Assembly: GCF_003947415.1 (NCBI RefSeq) | Contig: NZ_QHKL01000002.1 | Span: 310,001 to 374,000 of the forward strand | Direction of reading: 5' to 3' | DNA: 64,000 bases | Source of the DNA: Amycolatopsis sp. WAC 01376 | GTDB lineage: Bacteria > Actinomycetota > Actinomycetes > Mycobacteriales > Pseudonocardiaceae | Shown here: one piece after another, positions 20,834 through 31,159 of the stretch | Layout of the letters: each line of letters begins with the position of its first letter | How positions within the stretch are numbered: position 1 is the first letter of the stretch | Translations under genes and position numbers: made by a program | The notes under the pieces: model-generated | Seen by the model: the letters and a program-made list of their open reading frames with translations, nothing else | Databases searched by the model: none | Told to the model about the DNA's origin: nothing

Positions 20834-21879
20834 GATCGGTGCTCCGGTCCTGAATGCTTGCGGCGGATGGCGGCGAAGTCGTCGTCGTAGGTCGGCCCGT
20901 GGGAGAGCCGGTCCCCGGAAGTCGTCGTGTAGTAGCAGGAGATCGCCGGGACGACCAAAGGTTCGCGATCCGCGGTCAGCGCCAGGAGCAGGTCCCAGTC
21001 GCCCATCTCGACCAGCGACTCGTCGAACCGGGCCTCGGGAAGACCGGCCCGGTGCGCGACGGCGCCGATGTCGGAGAGGTTCTCCCGCAGTAGCGTTTCC
21101 CGGTCGTAGCGCCGCAAGAACAGCTCCGGCAGGCCGCCGATGTCGTCGATGACGAAGCCGCCGTAGGCCGCCGTGATCTCCGGATGCTCACCGAACGCCC
21201 AGGCCAAGGCCTTGAGCCACAACGGATGCAGGGTGTTGTCGTCGTCGAGGTAGGCGACGACGTCCCCGGTGACCTCGGCGAGCCCGGCGTTGCGGGCGGC
21301 ACAGACGCCGCCGTGTTCGACCCGGATCGACCGGATCCGCGGGTCTTCGAAACCGGCGATCACCTTGGGTGTGGAATCCGAACTGGCGTCGTCGACGATC
21401 ACCAGTTCCCAGTGCGGATAACGTTGCGCCCGCACCGAAGCGACGGCGCGGGGCAGCAGCGCGGCCCGGTCGTGCGTCGGCAGGACGATCGAAATCTTCG
21501 GTGTGGCCCGGAGTTCGTGCTGATCGAGCCAGTGCGTGAACGTGCGGACGTCGCGGGCGGCTTCGAGACTTTCGGCCCGGAGATGCAGGCCTTCGAAAGC
21601 GGTGTCATGGCTTTTCAACCAGCCGTCGAGCGTTTCCTGCCTCGCGTCGAGGGCGGCTTGCCTGGCTTCGACGGTGGTGGCGCGCGCGTCGCCGTCGCGC
21701 AAGGCCCCGCCGTGATCCTCGAGCCAGGCGTTGTGTTGTTCCAGCACCGCGCGCAGCCGCTGGATTTCCGCGGCCTGGTCCGCGATCGCGGACCGTAGTG
21801 CGGCGATTTCCCCGTTTTCCGCGTGGCGGCGATCCAGTGCCGCCGCCACGATCCGTCTCAGGCGTCTCACCCGGTGCAC
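20830..21879 (-). CDS. Family 2 glycosyltransferase with N-terminal coiled coil
   Basis: A 349-residue protein. Residues about 15-110 are heptad-rich (ADQAAEIQRLRAVLEQHN) and probably form a coiled coil; the GT-A domain follows (ISIVLPTHDRAALLPRAVASV, then VIVDDASSDST and the metal-binding AYLDDDN). It would transfer a sugar from a nucleotide donor to an unidentified acceptor. The GTG start at 21879 is provisional; another GTG lies three codons later. Translationally coupled to the downstream phosphodiesterase gene. Confidence 0.82.
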   Translation of the reverse strand: MHRVRRLRRIVAAALDRRHAENGEIAALRSAIADQAAEIQRLRAVLEQHNAWLEDHGGALRDGDARATTVEARQAALDARQETLDGWLKSHDTAFEGLHLRAESLEAARDVRTFTHWLDQHELRATPKISIVLPTHDRAALLPRAVASVRAQRYPHWELVIVDDASSDSTPKVIAGFEDPRIRSIRVEHGGVCAARNAGLAEVTGDVVAYLDDDNTLHPLWLKALAWAFGEHPEITAAYGGFVIDDIGGLPELFLRRYDRETLLRENLSDIGAVAHRAGLPEARFDESLVEMGDWDLLLALTADREPLVVPAISCYYTTTSGDRLSHGPTYDDDFAAIRRKHSGPEHRS

Positions 21880-21902
21880 CCTAGTACTTCAGGTGCTTCG
21901 GA

Positions 21903-23864
<1,962 letters not shown>

Positions 23865-23890
<26 letters not shown>

Positions 23891-24293
23891 TCAGACTCTG
23901 GAGCGCCGAGCCCGAGCGATACAGCTCGATCAGCAGCGGCCGTAGCGCCAGTCCCGCCGGGGTGAGCCGGTAGCTGGTCCGGCTCGGGAAGCCCGGCAGT
24001 TCCTCGCGGACGGCGAGGCGTCGCGCGGTCAGGTCGCCGAGACGTTCTGTCAGCACTTTCGCGGACAGGTCGGGCAACGCCGCGCGAAGGACGCTGAAGG
24101 ACCGCGCCCCGCCCATGAGTTCCCGCAGCACCAGCGTCGTCCAACGGCCCGAGATCGCGGCGAGCGCGACCTCGACGGGACAGTCCGGCTCGGGCCTCCG
24201 GGTGCGGCCGCGGGCGTCCGGGACGAGTTCGCCGTCGAAGGTTTCCGTTTGGTGACCTGCTTCGCGGTCGGTTTCGCTGTCCGCATGACGCAT
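23865..24293 (-). CDS. HxlR family transcriptional regulator
   Basis: A 142-residue MarR-like winged-helix regulator: DCPVEVALAAISGRWTTLVLRELMGGARSFSVLR followed by VLTERLGDLTARRLAVREE and the wing SRTSYRLTPAGLALRPLL. The N-terminal 35 residues are hydrophilic and atypical, so the true start may be later than ATG 24293. It is divergent from a SnoaL-like gene with no gap, suggesting control of that gene. Confidence 0.85.
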
Positions 24294-24659
24294 TCCCCCA
24301 GTGTGCCTTTGACCACTGACGCGGCCGAACATCCCTTCGTCTTCCAGGCCGCCTTCAACACCGGATCCGCCGAAATCCTCGACGCGGTCTACGAGCCGGA
24401 CGCCGTGTTCGTCCGCCGGGACGGGGTGCGGGTGACCGGCGCGGAACGCCGGGCCGCGAACGGCGGGATCCTCGCGCTCGGGCAGCCCATCAAGGTCGCT
24501 CCGCGCCAGGTGCACGTGGCCGGTGACCTGGCCTTACTGATCGTCGACTGGGTCATCGAAGGGCATCTCGCGGCGACGGCCACCGACGTCGCTCGACGTG
24601 GCGAGGACGGGTTCTGGCGCTACGTGATCGACAATCCCTTCGGAGTCGGCGCACCTTGA
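24285..24659 (+). CDS. SnoaL/YybH-like (NTF2-fold) protein
   Basis: A 124-residue protein of the NTF2-like alpha+beta barrel type (FQAAFNTGSAEILDAVYEPDAVFVRRDGVRVTG, then ALLIVDWVIEGH and WRYVIDNPFG). Such proteins act as small isomerases, hydrolases or binding domains; the substrate is unknown. ATG 24285 would overlap the divergent HxlR start by 9 bp, so GTG 24303 is an equally good start. Confidence 0.75.
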   Translation: MTHSPSVPLTTDAAEHPFVFQAAFNTGSAEILDAVYEPDAVFVRRDGVRVTGAERRAANGGILALGQPIKVAPRQVHVAGDLALLIVDWVIEGHLAATATDVARRGEDGFWRYVIDNPFGVGAP

Positions 24660-24660
24660 G

Positions 24661-24694
24661 TACTCGACATACCGCGAGTATGTTACTTCGAGTA
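24661..24694. promoter_or_regulatory. Candidate operator upstream of the OYE reductase
   Basis: TACTCG (24661-24666) and CGAGTA (24675-24680) form a perfect dyad, CATAC/GTATG (24668-24682) overlaps it, and a further CGAGTA occurs at 24689-24694. The cluster lies 40-70 bp before the OYE start. It resembles a TetR or MarR operator; the cognate regulator is unknown. Confidence 0.4.
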
Positions 24695-24732
24695 GGGATA
24701 CTGCCCAGTAGGTAACGGCGGGAGAAAGCGCG

Positions 24733-25962
24733 ATGAGCGAGCCCAAGGAACTGCTGGCCGAGCCGCTGAAACTGCGGTGCGGCGCGATCCTGCCGAACCG
24801 GCTGGCCAAGGCCGCCTTGAGTGAGCAGCTCGGCGACCGCCGTAACCGGCCCACCGCCGAACTGACCGAGCTGTACCGGACGTGGTCGCGCGGCGGCGCC
24901 GGCACGCTGATCACCGGCAACGTCCAGGTCGATCCGACCGCGCTCGGCGAACCGCGCAACGTCGCGGTGCCCCGGGAGCCGGACGCCACCGAATTCAAAC
25001 CATGGGCACGGTCGGCGGACGGGACCGAGGCCCGGTTGTGGGTCCAGCTCAATCATCCCGGCAGGCAGAGCCCGCGCTTCCTCACCCGTCAGCCGGTCGC
25101 GCCGTCGGCGGTGCCGTTCGGCGACCGCGGCATCCGCTCGGTGTTCGCGACGCCGCGGGCACTGACCGGCGACGAGATCGAGGCGATCATCGACCGGTTC
25201 GGCGTGGCCGCGCGGACCGTCGTCGACGCCGGATTCGCCGGTGTCCAGATCCACGGCGCGCACGGCTACCTCGTCTCGCAGTTCCTTTCTCCGCTGACCA
25301 ACCAGCGCACCGACGGCTGGGGCGGCGACGCCCTCCGGCGGCGGCGGTTCCTGCTGGAAGTGGTCGCCCGCGTGCGCGCCGAGGTCGGCGAGGCCGTGCC
25401 GATCGCGGTCAAACTCAACAGCGCGGACTTCCAGCGCGGCGGATTCAGCGAGGAGGAATCGCTCGAAGTCGTCCGCGAACTGGGGGAAGCCGGTATCGAC
25501 CTGCTGGAAGTCTCCGGCGGCACCTACGAGAAGGCCGCCATGATGGGGTCGGCCAAGTCGAGCACCGCAAGCCGCGAGGCTTACTTCCTCGACTACGCCG
25601 CGAAAGCGCGGCAGATCACCGACGTCGCGTTGATGGTCACCGGTGGCTTCACCAGCCCGGAGGGAATGGCGGACGCGCTGCGCTCCGGCTCGCTGGACGT
25701 CATCGGTCTCGGCAGGCCGCTGATCGTCGACCCGGCACTGCCCGGCCGCCTGCTGGGCGGCGAGGACGTCCGCGCCCAGCGCACGGCCCCGAAGACCGGC
25801 ATCCGGCTGGCCGACAGCCTGCTCGAAGTCCAGTGGCACACCCAGCAGATGCACCGGGTGGCCGCCGGGAAACCGGTGGACCGGCGGCTCGGCGCGGTCC
25901 GGACGCTAGTACGTGCCGGCGTCGCGGATCCGCTCAACGCCTTCCGGCGGGTCCGGGGCTAG
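24733..25962 (+). CDS. NADH:flavin oxidoreductase, old yellow enzyme family
   Basis: A 409-residue FMN-dependent (beta/alpha)8 ene-reductase. Visible marks are GAILPNRLAKAALSEQLGD near the N terminus, VQLNHPGRQSP, the active-site GVQIHGAHGYLVSQFLSPLTN with the substrate-binding His pair, and SGGTYEKAAMMG. It should reduce activated C=C bonds with NAD(P)H. GGGAGAAAG precedes the ATG. The last 57 bp overlap the convergent Pr6Pr gene. Confidence 0.9.
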   Translation: MSEPKELLAEPLKLRCGAILPNRLAKAALSEQLGDRRNRPTAELTELYRTWSRGGAGTLITGNVQVDPTALGEPRNVAVPREPDATEFKPWARSADGTEARLWVQLNHPGRQSPRFLTRQPVAPSAVPFGDRGIRSVFATPRALTGDEIEAIIDRFGVAARTVVDAGFAGVQIHGAHGYLVSQFLSPLTNQRTDGWGGDALRRRRFLLEVVARVRAEVGEAVPIAVKLNSADFQRGGFSEEESLEVVRELGEAGIDLLEVSGGTYEKAAMMGSAKSSTASREAYFLDYAAKARQITDVALMVTGGFTSPEGMADALRSGSLDVIGLGRPLIVDPALPGRLLGGEDVRAQRTAPKTGIRLADSLLEVQWHTQQMHRVAAGKPVDRRLGAVRTLVRAGVADPLNAFRRVRG

Positions 25963-26607
25963 ATAGTCGTCCACTTCGTCCTTGCGGCTGAACGTGCGGT
26001 CGAAGCCGACCGCGGCCGCGGCGAGGCCGATGAACAGCACGCCGATCAGCACGCAGTTGAACGCGACACCGCCGTAGCTGTTGATGCCCGGGTCGACGAA
26101 CGGGTACGGATAGAACCCGATGATCGCGCCGCGCACCAGCGTGACCGCGAGCCAGCCCAGCGGGTACAGCAGCGACCACGACAGGACCCGCCACGACAAC
26201 TGGCCGCGCGGGCCGAACAGCAGCCAGCCCGCGACGCACATCAGCGGTGACACCTTGTGCAGCATCGTGTCGGCGAAGACGGCCCAGCCGTGCAGTTCGT
26301 AGAGATCGGCGAGCGCGACCTGGAAGACGACCCCGGTCACGGTGATGCCGACGAGGCCGGTGAGCCGCAGCACGCCGAACAGGGTCGACCGGCCCGCGAC
26401 GCCGAGCGCGAGCAGCAGGCTGCCGACGCCGACCAGGATGTTCGAGTCGATGGTGAAGAAGGCCAGCAGGTTGGCCACCCGCCCGGCCGGGGTGTGGAAG
26501 GTGCCGCCGGTGGTGCCCGCGGACACCGGGATCTGGGCGGCGAGACCGGCGAACACCACCAGCGCCGTCGCGCCGAACCAGGCACGCGCGATCTTGGAAG
26601 CCTGCAT
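25906..26607 (-). CDS. Pr6Pr family membrane protein
   Basis: A 233-residue membrane protein with six predicted helices (first at about 8-26, ARAWFGATALVVFAGLAAQ). The ANLLAFFTIDSNILVGV stretch and WSLLYPLGWLAVTLVRGAIIGFYPYPFVD are typical of Pr6Pr (androgen-induced-gene-like) proteins, a family of unknown biochemical role. ATG 26607 follows AGGTGGA closely; the frame stays open upstream without homology. Confidence 0.8.
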   Translation of the reverse strand: MQASKIARAWFGATALVVFAGLAAQIPVSAGTTGGTFHTPAGRVANLLAFFTIDSNILVGVGSLLLALGVAGRSTLFGVLRLTGLVGITVTGVVFQVALADLYELHGWAVFADTMLHKVSPLMCVAGWLLFGPRGQLSWRVLSWSLLYPLGWLAVTLVRGAIIGFYPYPFVDPGINSYGGVAFNCVLIGVLFIGLAAAAVGFDRTFSRKDEVDDYLAPDPPEGVERIRDAGTY

Positions 26608-26725
26608 TCCACCTACCTTATGGGTGATCGGGTGGAGACGTCCCGTCACCACCGCACGCCGCCACTCGATCGGGGGCGGAACGCCGCCGGGACTTCCCGG
26701 CCGGTGGGTCATATCGTGGGAACCG

Positions 26726-27541
26726 ATGGACGTCGAGCGGAGGCCCGGACGCCGCGGCCGGGTCGCGCGGGGTCCGGCGGAGGACAGCGGACCCGTCGCC
26801 GAGTTCGCGCGACGGCTGTGGGAGCTGAAACGGGCCGCCGGTGACCCTTCCTACGATCGGATGCGCGACGAGTACGGCGCGCTCGCTTCGAAGTCGGCGC
26901 TTTCGGCCGCCGCCCGCGGAGAGCGGCTGCCCAGCTGGGAAACGTCGTGGGAGTTCGTCCGTGTGCTCGCCGCCGGGGTGCTCGGCCGTGACGAGGAAGA
27001 GGTCCGCCACGAGTGGCGCGGCGAATGGGAACGCGCGCGGGACGCGCTGACCGCCGGACCCGGACCCGCCCCCGCTCCGGAGCGTTCGCGCCGGACGGCG
27101 TTCATCCTCGCCGGAGCCGTGGCACTCGTCCTCGTCGCGGCGCTCGTGTTCGTCTTCGCCGCCCCGTTCGGTGCCGAGCCCGCCGCTCCGGCAGGCGACG
27201 CGTCGGAGTTCGTCGCCGACGTGACCGTGCCCGACGGCAGCGAGGTCGCGGCCGGGTCGACCTTCGTGAAGACCTGGGAGTTCCGCAACGCGGGAACGGT
27301 CGGATGGGTCGGCCGCTACCTGGTCCGCGCCGGTTCCTTCGGGAACCCGGGCGAATGCGGCACGCCCGAACGCGTACCCGTCCCGCAGACCGCGCCCGGC
27401 GAGCGTGTCCGGGTCTCCGTCGAGGTGCGCGCGCCCGACAAGCCCGGGCACTGTCAGGTGTACTGGAAGATGGCCGACGAACAGGGCCACATCCTGCTGC
27501 CGAACACCCGCGCCGTGTTCTTCTCGGTCCGCGTGATTTGA
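26726..27541 (+). CDS. Membrane-anchored HTH-like protein with NBR1-type Ig domain
   Basis: A 271-residue protein in three parts: a cytoplasmic N terminus resembling an XRE-like helical domain (about 20-95, FARRLWELKRAAGDPSYDRM then ALSAAARGERLPSWETSWEFV), one transmembrane segment (about 126-148) and an extracellular Ig-like domain (about 165-270, VTVPDGSEVAAGSTFVKTWEFRNAGTVGW). The last matches the NBR1 FW/Ig-like domain, best known from selective-autophagy receptors but also found in actinobacteria. A sensor across the membrane is plausible; no partner is visible. Confidence 0.75.
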   Translation: MDVERRPGRRGRVARGPAEDSGPVAEFARRLWELKRAAGDPSYDRMRDEYGALASKSALSAAARGERLPSWETSWEFVRVLAAGVLGRDEEEVRHEWRGEWERARDALTAGPGPAPAPERSRRTAFILAGAVALVLVAALVFVFAAPFGAEPAAPAGDASEFVADVTVPDGSEVAAGSTFVKTWEFRNAGTVGWVGRYLVRAGSFGNPGECGTPERVPVPQTAPGERVRVSVEVRAPDKPGHCQVYWKMADEQGHILLPNTRAVFFSVRVI

Positions 27542-27721
27542 CCTTCCGGCCCGGTGGCCAAAGCGCTGACCTGCGTGGACATCGATTCCCCGGCCATGGC
27601 CATTTCGCGGCCGTGAATCGCTTCCCGAGTGGCTTCGGGCGCCTTTAACGTCATCGGCGTCCGGGAATTCCGGATGGGGATTTTCCGAAACACTCTCACA
27701 TTATTTGCGGAAAGGGAATCC

Positions 27722-28063
27722 ATGCGTCCGTACGTCAAGGTCGCCGCACTGGCCGGGGCCGCGCTCACCGTGGCGCTCCTGCCGGCCACCGCCGCACAGG
27801 CGGCTCCGGCGCCCGCTTCGGGCAGTGATCCGATCATTACCTGCGAATCCGGCTATCACGGCTGGATGCGCCGGGCCGGGAAGGACGCGATCTGCCTGAA
27901 ACCGGGCACGCGCACCTGGGACGTCAAGGTCTTCGAATGCGCCGGGGATCTGACGGTGCATTTCAAGAACGGCGAGAAGGCCTATTGCGGCGGGAACATG
28001 AAATTCGGCCTCGACCTGGCCGTCCAGTCCAATGTCGTCAAGACCGTTGTGGGGAACCGATGA
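27722..28063 (+). CDS. Small secreted protein, first of a coupled pair
   Basis: A 113-residue protein with a signal peptide (MRPYVKVAALAGAALTVALLPATAAQAAP) and a mature part with four cysteines (TCESGYHGWMRRAGKDAICL; FECAGDLTVHFKNGEKAYCGG), likely two disulfides. AAGGGAA precedes the ATG. Its TGA overlaps the ATG of the next secreted-protein gene, so the two may act together. Family not recognised. Confidence 0.68.
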   Translation: MRPYVKVAALAGAALTVALLPATAAQAAPAPASGSDPIITCESGYHGWMRRAGKDAICLKPGTRTWDVKVFECAGDLTVHFKNGEKAYCGGNMKFGLDLAVQSNVVKTVVGNR

Positions 28064-28437
28064 AGAAGAAGCTGTTCGCCGTCGTCCCGGTCGCGCTGGC
28101 CGGCACCCTCCTGATGGCACCATCCGCTTCGGCGGCGTCGAAGGTCTGCGAGGGCGGACCGCTGATGGGCGGGAAGACGAAGGTCGTCGAGGTGAGCGCG
28201 GGGCAGAGCATCGACATCACCGTGCACAACCACGACTACCGGGGAATGCTCGTCCAGATCATCGACGACGTCTTCGACAAGGGGCTCTGGAGCGGGGCCA
28301 TCGCGCCGGGCAAGGAGCGCACCGTCAAACACGGCGTGCTCGGGGAGCCGCCGGTGTATCACAAGATCCGGTTCGAGGTGACCTCCAACCTCTCGAACAA
28401 CTACACCTACCGGATCTCTTCGGACCGCTGCTACTGA
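28060..28437 (+). CDS. Small secreted protein, second of a coupled pair
   Basis: A 125-residue protein with a signal peptide (MKKKLFAVVPVALAGTLLMAPSASAA) and a mature beta-rich part with one cysteine near each end (SKVCEGG and SSDRCY), suggesting a disulfide-closed fold. Start and upstream stop share ATGA. The mature sequence (ITVHNHDYRGMLVQIIDDVFDKG) is not a family I recognise. Confidence 0.68.
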   Translation: MKKKLFAVVPVALAGTLLMAPSASAASKVCEGGPLMGGKTKVVEVSAGQSIDITVHNHDYRGMLVQIIDDVFDKGLWSGAIAPGKERTVKHGVLGEPPVYHKIRFEVTSNLSNNYTYRISSDRCY

Positions 28438-28445
28438 CGCGTTTA

Positions 28446-28493
28446 GTCCTCTGAATGCGGTAGTTGCACGCGCAAGGACCGCGTTCAGAGGAC
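28446..28493. terminator. Bidirectional hairpin between secreted-protein pair and ligB
   Basis: GTCCTCTGAATGCGGT (28446-28461) pairs with ACCGCGTTCAGAGGAC (28478-28493) with one mismatch; TTGC/GCAA extends the stem inside. It fills the gap between convergent genes and probably terminates both. Confidence 0.75.
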
Positions 28494-28506
28494 GAATTGC
28501 GGGGGT

Positions 28507-30018
28507 TTAGGGCTTGAGGAGGCCGCGGACGGTGTCGATGGTGTCGGCGTCGGCGGCCTCCTTGTCCGGCCGGTAGCGCACGACGCGCGCGAAGCGCAGC
28601 GCCAGCCCGCCCGGATACCGCGTGCTCACCTGGGCCCCGTCGAGTTCGATTTCGACGACGAGCTCCGGCCGGACGTGCACCACCCAGTCCGTGCGGTGGG
28701 TCTCGATCTCCTGGAACGTCTTCGTCTGCCAGGCCAGCAGCTCGTCGGTCATGCCCTTGAACGTCTTGCCGACCATGATCGGCGGCCCGCCGTCGGGGTC
28801 GCGGGCGCCGAGATGCAGGTTCGACAGCGTGCCGGTGCGCCTGCCGTGCCCCCATTCCGCGGCGAGCACGACGAGGTCGATCGTGTGCACCGGTTTCACC
28901 TTGAGCCAAGCGCGCCCGCGGCGGCCCGCCGCGTACGGCGACGCGAGGTCCTTGACCATCACGCCCTCGTGCCCGGCGGCCATCGCCGCGTCGAGCACGC
29001 TCTCGGCCGAGGCGGGCGCGATCTCGCCGGGGATGACGTGCTCGCCCGCGACCTGACGCAGGGCGACGTTCCGTTCGGACAGGGGCGCGTCCAGCAGATC
29101 GACGCCGTCGAGGTGCAGGCAGTCGAAGAAGTACGGCCGCAACAGCAGCGCCTTGACCTGCTCCTCGCGGCTGCTGCCGAACCGGCTCATCGTCTCCTGG
29201 AACGGCCTCGGCCTGCCGTCGTCGGTCAGGGCCAGCGTCTCGCCGTCGAGCACCACCGACGTGCAGGGCAGGGAGCGCACGAGATCCACCAGCTCGCCGA
29301 CGCTGCCGGTGATCTCCCGCAGCGTCCGCGTGTAGATGTGCACCTCGTCGCCGTCGCGGTGGACCTGGATCCGCGCACCGTCCATTTTGTACTCGACGAT
29401 CGCCTCGGCGTGTTCGGTGATCGCCTCGTCCAGAGACTCCGCCGGGGAAGCCAGCATCGGCCGGATCGGCCTGCCCAAGGCCAGTTTGAACTCCGCCAGC
29501 CGCTCCTGGCCGCCTGCCATGGCCGCCAGGCCCGTCACCGGCAGCTGCCCGGACAGCATGAACGCCCGCCGGACGTCCTCGGCCGGGATCTCGGCCGCCG
29601 CCGCGATGGCGTCCACCATGATCCCTTCGAGCGCGCCCTGCCGCAGCTCGCCGGTGAGCAGCCGGATCAGGAAGTCCTGCTCGTCCTTGGTCATCTTGGC
29701 GAACAACGTCCGCAACGTCTCCGCGCGCAGCTTCACCGACCCCGAACCCGACGCCGCCCCCACCGTGCCGAGCGCCGTGTCGACCTCGGCCACGGTCAAC
29801 GACGGCTCGGCCGCCGGGGCCGTCTTCAGCTCGGCCAGCGTCCGCCAGCCGGCGCCGATGCGGCCCTGCGTCGGCTGCCCGGTGAGGAACGCGATGACCG
29901 CGGGCAGTTCCAGCTCCCCCGCGGCACGCAGTACCGCGGCCAGGGTGGCGATCTTCGCCTTCCTGGACCTCGTGGCGGCCAGTTCGGCCGACGCGGCAAC
30001 CACCGCCGTGAGCAACAT
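28507..30018 (-). CDS. ligB: ATP-dependent DNA ligase, LigB type
   Basis: A 503-residue ligase with an N-terminal DNA-binding helical domain (1-190), adenylation domain with the nucleotidyl-lysine motif EYKMDGARIQ (Lys near 210), motifs III-V (FFDCLHLDG, EGVMVKDL, WLKVKP) and a C-terminal OB fold. Equivalent to Rv3062. It seals nicks with ATP and is an auxiliary to the NAD-dependent LigA. The complete motif set implies activity. No repair partner is adjacent. Confidence 0.93.
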   Translation of the reverse strand: MLLTAVVAASAELAATRSRKAKIATLAAVLRAAGELELPAVIAFLTGQPTQGRIGAGWRTLAELKTAPAAEPSLTVAEVDTALGTVGAASGSGSVKLRAETLRTLFAKMTKDEQDFLIRLLTGELRQGALEGIMVDAIAAAAEIPAEDVRRAFMLSGQLPVTGLAAMAGGQERLAEFKLALGRPIRPMLASPAESLDEAITEHAEAIVEYKMDGARIQVHRDGDEVHIYTRTLREITGSVGELVDLVRSLPCTSVVLDGETLALTDDGRPRPFQETMSRFGSSREEQVKALLLRPYFFDCLHLDGVDLLDAPLSERNVALRQVAGEHVIPGEIAPASAESVLDAAMAAGHEGVMVKDLASPYAAGRRGRAWLKVKPVHTIDLVVLAAEWGHGRRTGTLSNLHLGARDPDGGPPIMVGKTFKGMTDELLAWQTKTFQEIETHRTDWVVHVRPELVVEIELDGAQVSTRYPGGLALRFARVVRYRPDKEAADADTIDTVRGLLKP

Positions 30019-30064
30019 GGGTCCATCATGACCCCGGGCACCGACAGTTTCGCGGCGAGCGGGC

Positions 30065-30907
30065 TCAGGTATGCGCGGGATCGGCGACCCAGCTGGCGAG
30101 CAGGCGGAGCGCGCGTTCGCTGTCGGAGCCGGGCTCGGCGGTGTAGATCACCAGGGCCTGGCCCGGATCGTCGGGCAGCCGCAGCGTCTCGTAGCGCAGC
30201 CGGAGTTCACCCACGATCGGGTTGATCACGACCTTCCACGCGTGCGCCTTCTCGCGCACGGTTTGCGTCGCCCACAGCTTCCGGAACGCCTCGCTGCCGA
30301 GGGAGAGTTCGCCGACCAGCTGGGCGAAGTACGGATCGTCCGGATACTTCCCGGCCTCGGAGCGCAGGTTCGCCACGATCTCCTTCGCCACGGTTCCCCA
30401 CTCCGGGTGCAGCTCGCGGGCGCGTTCGTCGAGGAAGAACATCTTCGGGATGTTGCGCTCGCCCGCCGGGAGCGCGGCGAAGTCGAACGAAAGCGCGGTC
30501 CCGAGCGAATTCCAGGCCAGCACGTCTCCGTAGCGGTCGAACATGAGCGCCGGGGACTGGATCGCGTTCAGCATCAGCTGGAGTTCCGGCCGGATCCGCC
30601 GCGCCTTCGGCCGCGCGACGCGTTTGCGTTTCGGGGCGGCCAGGTTGCGCAGGTAGGTCTCCTCGTCGCGGTGCAGCCGCAACGCCCGGCTCAGCGATTC
30701 GAGGACGGAATCGGACACGTTGCGCGCCCGCCCCTGCTCCAGCCGCGTGTAGTAGTCGACGCTGATCCCGGCCAGCTGCGCCAGCTCCTCACGCCGCAGC
30801 CCGGCGACCCGCCGCTGGTTGAACCCCGTCGGCAGGCCGAGATCCGCCGGGTCCAGCGCGGCCCTGCGTGCCTTGAGGAAATCGCCCAGTTCGGCCGTCT
30901 CGGTCAT
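30065..30907 (-). CDS. XRE-family regulator with MmyB-like ligand domain
   Basis: A 280-residue regulator: an N-terminal helix-turn-helix (RRVAGLRREELAQLAGISVDYYTRLEQGRA, about 28-58) followed by a PAS-like MmyB ligand-binding domain (LMLNAIQSPALMFDRYGDVLAWN onward). Actinomycetes carry many such proteins, often controlling a divergent oxidoreductase or transporter; here the divergent neighbour is an EamA permease. ATG 30907 gives the usual N terminus. The ligand is unknown. Confidence 0.87.
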   Translation of the reverse strand: MTETAELGDFLKARRAALDPADLGLPTGFNQRRVAGLRREELAQLAGISVDYYTRLEQGRARNVSDSVLESLSRALRLHRDEETYLRNLAAPKRKRVARPKARRIRPELQLMLNAIQSPALMFDRYGDVLAWNSLGTALSFDFAALPAGERNIPKMFFLDERARELHPEWGTVAKEIVANLRSEAGKYPDDPYFAQLVGELSLGSEAFRKLWATQTVREKAHAWKVVINPIVGELRLRYETLRLPDDPGQALVIYTAEPGSDSERALRLLASWVADPAHT

Positions 30908-31010
30908 GTCGTCGAGTATCCCGGATCGGGAGGGGTGTGTGCCTGGTCCTGACAGACCCAGGCTGGTCACGGAACTGGGGAAGGGGTGAAGGTGAACGTG
31001 GCGACCGCGA

Positions 31011-31067
31011 GTCCGTGAGGGCCTCCTTCCCTACCGTCAGGGTAGGGAAGGAGGCCCTCACGGACTT
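31011..31067. repeat. 57-nt near-perfect palindrome in a divergent promoter region
   Basis: AGTCCGTGAGGGCCTCCTTC at 31011-31030 begins a 25-nt left arm that is exactly complementary to 31043-31067, leaving a 7-nt loop. Unlike other hairpins here it sits between divergent genes, not convergent ones. Nineteen bases of its core recur with one change at 15068-15086. Confidence 0.8.
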
Positions 31068-31159
31068 TCGCCCAGCCTGCACCCGGCCAACTTATGGACC
31101 TGCCAAGCCAGGGTGATTTGGCTCTTCGGTTCGGGCCAAAGGGCGGGCATCGTCAGGGG

